8,197 bases of DNA from Phycisphaeraceae bacterium (lineage in GTDB: Bacteria; Planctomycetota; Phycisphaerae; Phycisphaerales; Phycisphaeraceae): assembly GCA_020850375.1 (NCBI GenBank), contig JADZET010000408.1, forward strand, positions 1 through 8,197, in the 5' to 3' direction. The notes beneath the pieces are model-generated. The model was not told where the DNA came from, made no database searches, and worked only from the letters and a program-made list of their open reading frames with translations. A program made the translations under genes and the position numbers. This document shows, one piece after another, positions 6,152 to 8,197 of the stretch (positions are counted from its first letter, which is position 1; each line of letters opens with the position of its first letter).

Positions 6152-6447
6152 GGGGCTGCTCCTGCCAGCGCCTGCACCCCAGTCGCTTGGGCAATGGTGA
6201 ACGCCTCCTCCCCGAACTCCCGCCGCACGAACCCCCCGAACACCGTCGCTAGAGTCCTGCCGACGTCCAATGAGGTGTCGATCACGCAGACCCGCGCCTG
6301 TCGGTCGACCTTCGCGCGGGCTTCCAGGCGGACGCGGTCCTCGCCGTGCAGGCTCTCGACCGCCAGCACCGCCAGCCGCAGCGTCGACTCAACCTCGGCC
6401 ATGGGCACGGAGTCTTGAAAGGTGAACGTCACACGTGAATGGGTCAT
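6148..6447 (-). CDS. Conserved small protein coupled to the primase (99 aa)
   Basis: The ATG at 6447 is chosen over one at 6489 because GGAGG lies nine bases before it, while the earlier ATG has only a weak site and directly abuts the previous stop. The protein begins MTHSRVTFTFQDSVPMAEVE and continues with LRLAVLAVESLHG, a beta-rich part with DRQARVCVIDTS, then DVGRTLATVFGGFVRREFGE. I recall similar short proteins ahead of phage-type primases in Planctomycetota, without a known function. No catalytic motif or transmembrane segment is visible, and it appears to be a small soluble alpha/beta protein. Its TGA overlaps the primase ATG, so the two are translated together; a role as a replication accessory factor is an inference from that coupling. 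Confidence 0.82.
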   Translation of the reverse strand: MTHSRVTFTFQDSVPMAEVESTLRLAVLAVESLHGEDRVRLEARAKVDRQARVCVIDTSLDVGRTLATVFGGFVRREFGEEAFTIAQATGVQALAGAAP

Positions 6448-6489
6448 CAATGGAATCCTCCGCCTCGAGGGGCAGCCCTCATTAGTCAT

Positions 6490-7047
6490 CTACCGGAATG
6501 ACTCGTCGGATGGCTGTTCGACTTGGGAATTCGGTGCCAGGCCGGCCGCGCTCAGGGCCTGCCCGATCAGCTGGATCCGCCACCGCACCTGACCCCGGCT
6601 CAGGCCCAGCAACCGCCCAATCTCCTGTCCCTTGTGCTCCTGCAGCAGGATCGCCACCTGCCGTAGCTCCTGCGGGAGCCGCTCCAGCACGGCCCGGACG
6701 TCGATTTCCAGGTCCCCCCCCCCGTGCGTTGTTCCATCGCCCGGCAGCACGTCCGGAACCACTTTCTCAATCGCCACGTCGCGGCGGCCGTCGCGCTTCT
6801 GAGCCGTGCGACGCTCGATGATGTTCAACAGCTTGTTCTTGGTGATCCGGTTGACGAACTGCGCCCGGGTGCCGCGCCCAGGCCGATACTGGCGCATCTG
6901 CTGGACCACGTGCAGGGCCAGTTCCTGTTCGAGATCCACCACGTCGCAGGTTCGATACCCGTAGTGGCCGACCATTTTCCGTGCCTTTTTCTTGATGATC
7001 TCCGCGTCGGACGGTTGGTACCGCTCATTCCAAAGGGGGCGATGCAT
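6490..7047 (-). CDS. Sigma-70-like RNA polymerase sigma factor (185 aa)
   Basis: A region 2-like segment (about residues 13-85; DAEIIKKKARKMVGHYGYRT, DLEQELALHVVQQMRQY, AQFVNRITKNKLLNIIERR) is followed by a linker and a region 4-like HTH (about 124-167; LPQELRQVAILLQEHKGQEI, RLLGLSRGQVRWRIQLIGQA). This is the two-domain plan of ECF-type sigma factors, which direct RNA polymerase to a specific set of promoters, here perhaps element genes. The ATG at 7047 is preferred to a GTG at 7080 because GGGGGAG lies seven bases before it; a 7-bp hairpin can cover that site. The linker gene segment contains ten G in a row, coding Gly109-Gly111. The stop is followed two bases later by a weak alternative ATG of the next frame; the cassette continues into the 99-aa and primase genes. 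Sigma-like HTH regulators lacking true sigma activity are the alternative. Confidence 0.83.
   Translation of the reverse strand: MHRPLWNERYQPSDAEIIKKKARKMVGHYGYRTCDVVDLEQELALHVVQQMRQYRPGRGTRAQFVNRITKNKLLNIIERRTAQKRDGRRDVAIEKVVPDVLPGDGTTHGGGDLEIDVRAVLERLPQELRQVAILLQEHKGQEIGRLLGLSRGQVRWRIQLIGQALSAAGLAPNSQVEQPSDESFR
6714..6723 (-). repeat. G10 homopolymer inside the sigma-like gene
   Basis: Ten C on the plus strand are ten G in the coding strand, encoding three glycines plus the first base of Asp112 in the linker between regions 2 and 4. A change of one base would shift the frame and remove region 4. Runs this long are classical slippage sites, so on/off switching is possible; a sequencing length error is the main alternative, although the frame is intact here. 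Confidence 0.85.
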
Positions 7048-7074
7048 GCCTTGGCTCCCCCAGCCGCGGGGGAG
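7048..7074 (-). promoter_or_regulatory. Hairpin covering the sigma-gene ribosome binding site
   Basis: On the minus strand CTCCCCC (complement of 7068-7074) and GGGGGAG (complement of 7055-7061) form a perfect 7-bp stem with a 6-base loop. The 3' arm is the Shine-Dalgarno sequence itself, seven bases before the chosen ATG. Folding of the leader would hide the site, so translation could depend on unfolding by a protein, ligand, temperature or upstream translation. The GC content means the stem is very stable. Chance pairing of C- and G-rich runs is the alternative. Confidence 0.5.
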
Positions 7075-7137
7075 GAGCACGCATTAGGAGAAAGCCAGGA
7101 CCGAGCGCCCATCAGACAGGACCAAGCAGACACGGGA

Positions 7138-7176
7138 CCGCTGTGAGTAAGCCTTGATGGCTTTCACCCACAGCGG
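7138..7176. other. Long imperfect inverted repeat, possible att-like or regulatory site
   Basis: Arms CCGCTGTG (7138-7145) and CACAGCGG (7169-7176) are perfect; inner arms AAGCC (7149-7153) and GGCTT (7159-7163) extend the stem around the loop TTGAT, with a small asymmetric bulge. No T-run follows on either strand, so it is not a terminator. It lies in the 193-bp gap between the 118-aa gene and the sigma-like gene. About 40 bp with an imperfect dyad and a short central core is the layout of serine-integrase attachment sites, but it could equally be a leader structure or operator. Confidence 0.4.
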
Positions 7177-7240
7177 ACTCCGCGTCGCGGCCGGTCAGCT
7201 GTCTGGTTTGAAAAATGAATGACCTAGGAACATCCCAGGA

Positions 7241-7597
7241 TCACATCAGGTTCGACTCCTCGATGTCTGCGAGGCGGGGCACGCCTTGCCATATCTCGAC
7301 CAGTGGGATGACACCGTTGCCGAGGTCGTCGAGCTCATGCAGGAAATCAATCACTTCCTGCTTGACGACGAAGTCTTTCACGTCGAACTCGGGCCGGACC
7401 TGGTTTTCGCCACCGGATTTCCAGCGGCGAAAGAACCGGGGCGGTGGTGTTATGACCGGGTCGCCATCGACGACATGCAATTGTTCAATCCTGCCGAAGC
7501 CGAGCGACCGCATGGCCGAGACGAGCCTCTGCCTGGCCAATGAAAGGCTGGACTTGTGTACGGCCGATGAAAACTTGGAGACGTGTAAACGAACCAT
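7241..7597 (-). CDS. Unrecognised small conserved-looking protein (118 aa)
   Basis: The ATG at 7597 is chosen because AAGGA lies nine bases upstream; a GTG at 7675 would add 26 residues with no ribosome binding site and unlikely composition. Visible elements are an N-terminal amphipathic part (RQRLVSAMRSLGFG), a short strand region LHVVDGDPVITPPP, the segment GGENQVRPEFDVKDFVVKQE and a C-terminal part LDDLGNGVIPLVEIWQGVPR. The pattern DG(D/E)PV...PPP and GGEN..RPE reminds me of small proteins seen near recombinases and prophages in Planctomycetota, but I cannot attach a function. No membrane segment, signal peptide or metal motif is present. It reads in the same direction as the sigma-like gene, 193 bp ahead of it, and follows the ParB-HTH protein after 370 bp. 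A modest protein-binding or regulatory role is a guess. Confidence 0.68.
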   Translation of the reverse strand: MVRLHVSKFSSAVHKSSLSLARQRLVSAMRSLGFGRIEQLHVVDGDPVITPPPRFFRRWKSGGENQVRPEFDVKDFVVKQEVIDFLHELDDLGNGVIPLVEIWQGVPRLADIEESNLM

Positions 7598-7967
7598 TAC
7601 AGACGATCCTTCTGGGTTGGGTGAATCTCGTGAGGTGGGCTCACAGGGAACAGGTAGCTGCGCGTATGGGGTCACAAGATCAATGTCATGGCGGTCAATT
7701 CACCTCGCCTTCTCAATATCTTCGCAGGGGAAGTAGACCCCAATTTCAGGGGTTGATACACGTTGTTGCCTAAGCTTATCGGAGTTTCACGTCATCGACC
7801 ACCCGTGTGGTAGATCGGTGGAAAATTGTGTAACACTGAAGCCGACGCATCTTACGAATCGGCCCGTTCTCGTGTCGACGAGTATGTTGGGTCTACTGTG
7901 TTCGTCTCAGAGCAAGTCCAATTGACATGGTATAAACGCTCGGCGCGATTTTTGGTGAGGCGATGTT
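7598..7967. other. 370-bp gap without a convincing gene, AT-richer than its neighbours
   Basis: No frame here looks like a protein. It is visibly less GC-rich than the genes on both sides. Two small dyads are present: ACCAC-CCGT-GTGGT (7798-7811) and ACCCC-N7-GGGGT (about 7737-7753). A plus-strand TTGACA at 7923 has no acceptable -10 and points into the antisense of the right-edge gene. A leftward promoter for the 118-aa gene is expected here but I cannot place it. Confidence 0.4.
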
Positions 7968-8197
7968 CTAATTGCCGTCTACTTCACGCCATTCCGTGGA
8001 TGAGCAGTCGTGCAGCATTCGCCACATCTGTCGCTGCATCTTCCAGTCCGGCTCCGCGGCGATCGCCCGGATCTGCCGTTCCTTAAGCGGGTCACGCCCA
8101 GCCTCGACAGGCGGCAGGAACAGGAGCGCCTCCTGGATGCTCGGTGCGAGACAGAGCAGGTTCATGACCTGCGTGACGCGCGCCCGGGTCACGTGGC
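7968..8197 (-). CDS. C-terminal part of a ParB/KorB-like HTH protein, off right edge
   Basis: The minus-strand frame is open to the window edge and ends in TAG at 7968-7970; 75 residues are visible. It begins HVTRARVTQVMNLLCLAPSI, a recognition helix of the ParB/KorB type (compare S-x-x-V-x-x-x-L-x-L-L-x-L), followed by QEALLFLPPV, GRDPLKERQIR and DWKMQRQMW. A valine GTG at 8192 can be mistaken for a start, but the preceding in-frame His fits the HTH, so the real start is outside the window. I recall proteins with this C-terminus next to large serine recombinases in Planctomycetota, which suggests that integration genes lie to the right. The recombinase itself is not visible and that link is inference. 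Confidence 0.72.
   Translation of the reverse strand, partial: HVTRARVTQVMNLLCLAPSIQEALLFLPPVEAGRDPLKERQIRAIAAEPDWKMQRQMWRMLHDCSSTEWREVDGN

Noticed and set aside
7131..7200. tRNA gene at the strong hairpin
   Set aside because: Only one long stem is present; no cloverleaf, T-arm consensus or anticodon arm can be drawn.
7215..7736. A 173-codon plus-strand frame
   Set aside because: Antisense to the 118-aa gene; Ser/Thr/Arg-rich with no domain pattern.
7923..7953. Perfect TTGACA as a plus-strand promoter
   Set aside because: The position 17 bp on reads GATTTT rather than a -10 box, and no plus-strand gene follows.

Overview
The window looks like part of a GC-rich bacterial prophage or phage-derived integrative element. 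Several proteins (the small coupled protein ahead of the primase, the NrS-1-like primase with the SGTGVK variant, the HARE-HTH protein, the four-helix membrane protein and the ParB-HTH protein at the right edge) resemble families I associate with Planctomycetota. That host assignment is an inference from recalled resemblance; no search was run.

Layout, right to left, because most genes lie on the minus strand: (1) at the right edge, the C-terminal end of a ParB/KorB-like helix-turn-helix protein (7968-8197); (2) a 370-bp, relatively AT-rich gap with no convincing gene; (3) an unrecognised 118-aa protein; (4) a 193-bp gap holding a strong imperfect hairpin and a second hairpin over the next ribosome binding site; (5) a tight cassette of a sigma-70-like protein with a 10-G run inside its gene, a 99-aa protein, and a 794-aa primase-helicase coupled by an ATGA overlap; (6) a 360-bp gap with nine copies of the 9-mer TGTRCCGCG in both orientations, which looks like an iteron or centromere region; (7) a ParB-domain/DNA-methyltransferase fusion; (8) two plus-strand genes, a membrane protein and a HARE-HTH protein, the latter ending at a clear intrinsic terminator; (9) a second minus-strand block with a small-terminase-like HTH protein, a zinc-ribbon protein and the start of another gene running off the left edge.

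As a working model, the right half is the early/replication module: sigma-like regulator, primase-helicase, repeat-rich candidate origin, and ParB-methyltransferase. The left half is the start of a packaging or late module. The two plus-strand genes between them behave like cargo. The strongest candidate for something undescribed is the repeat array between the primase and the ParB-methyltransferase, together with the two fused activities of that protein. The G10 tract and the hairpin over the ribosome binding site suggest the sigma-like gene could be switched or controlled at translation. All system-level statements are inferences from one unsearched window.
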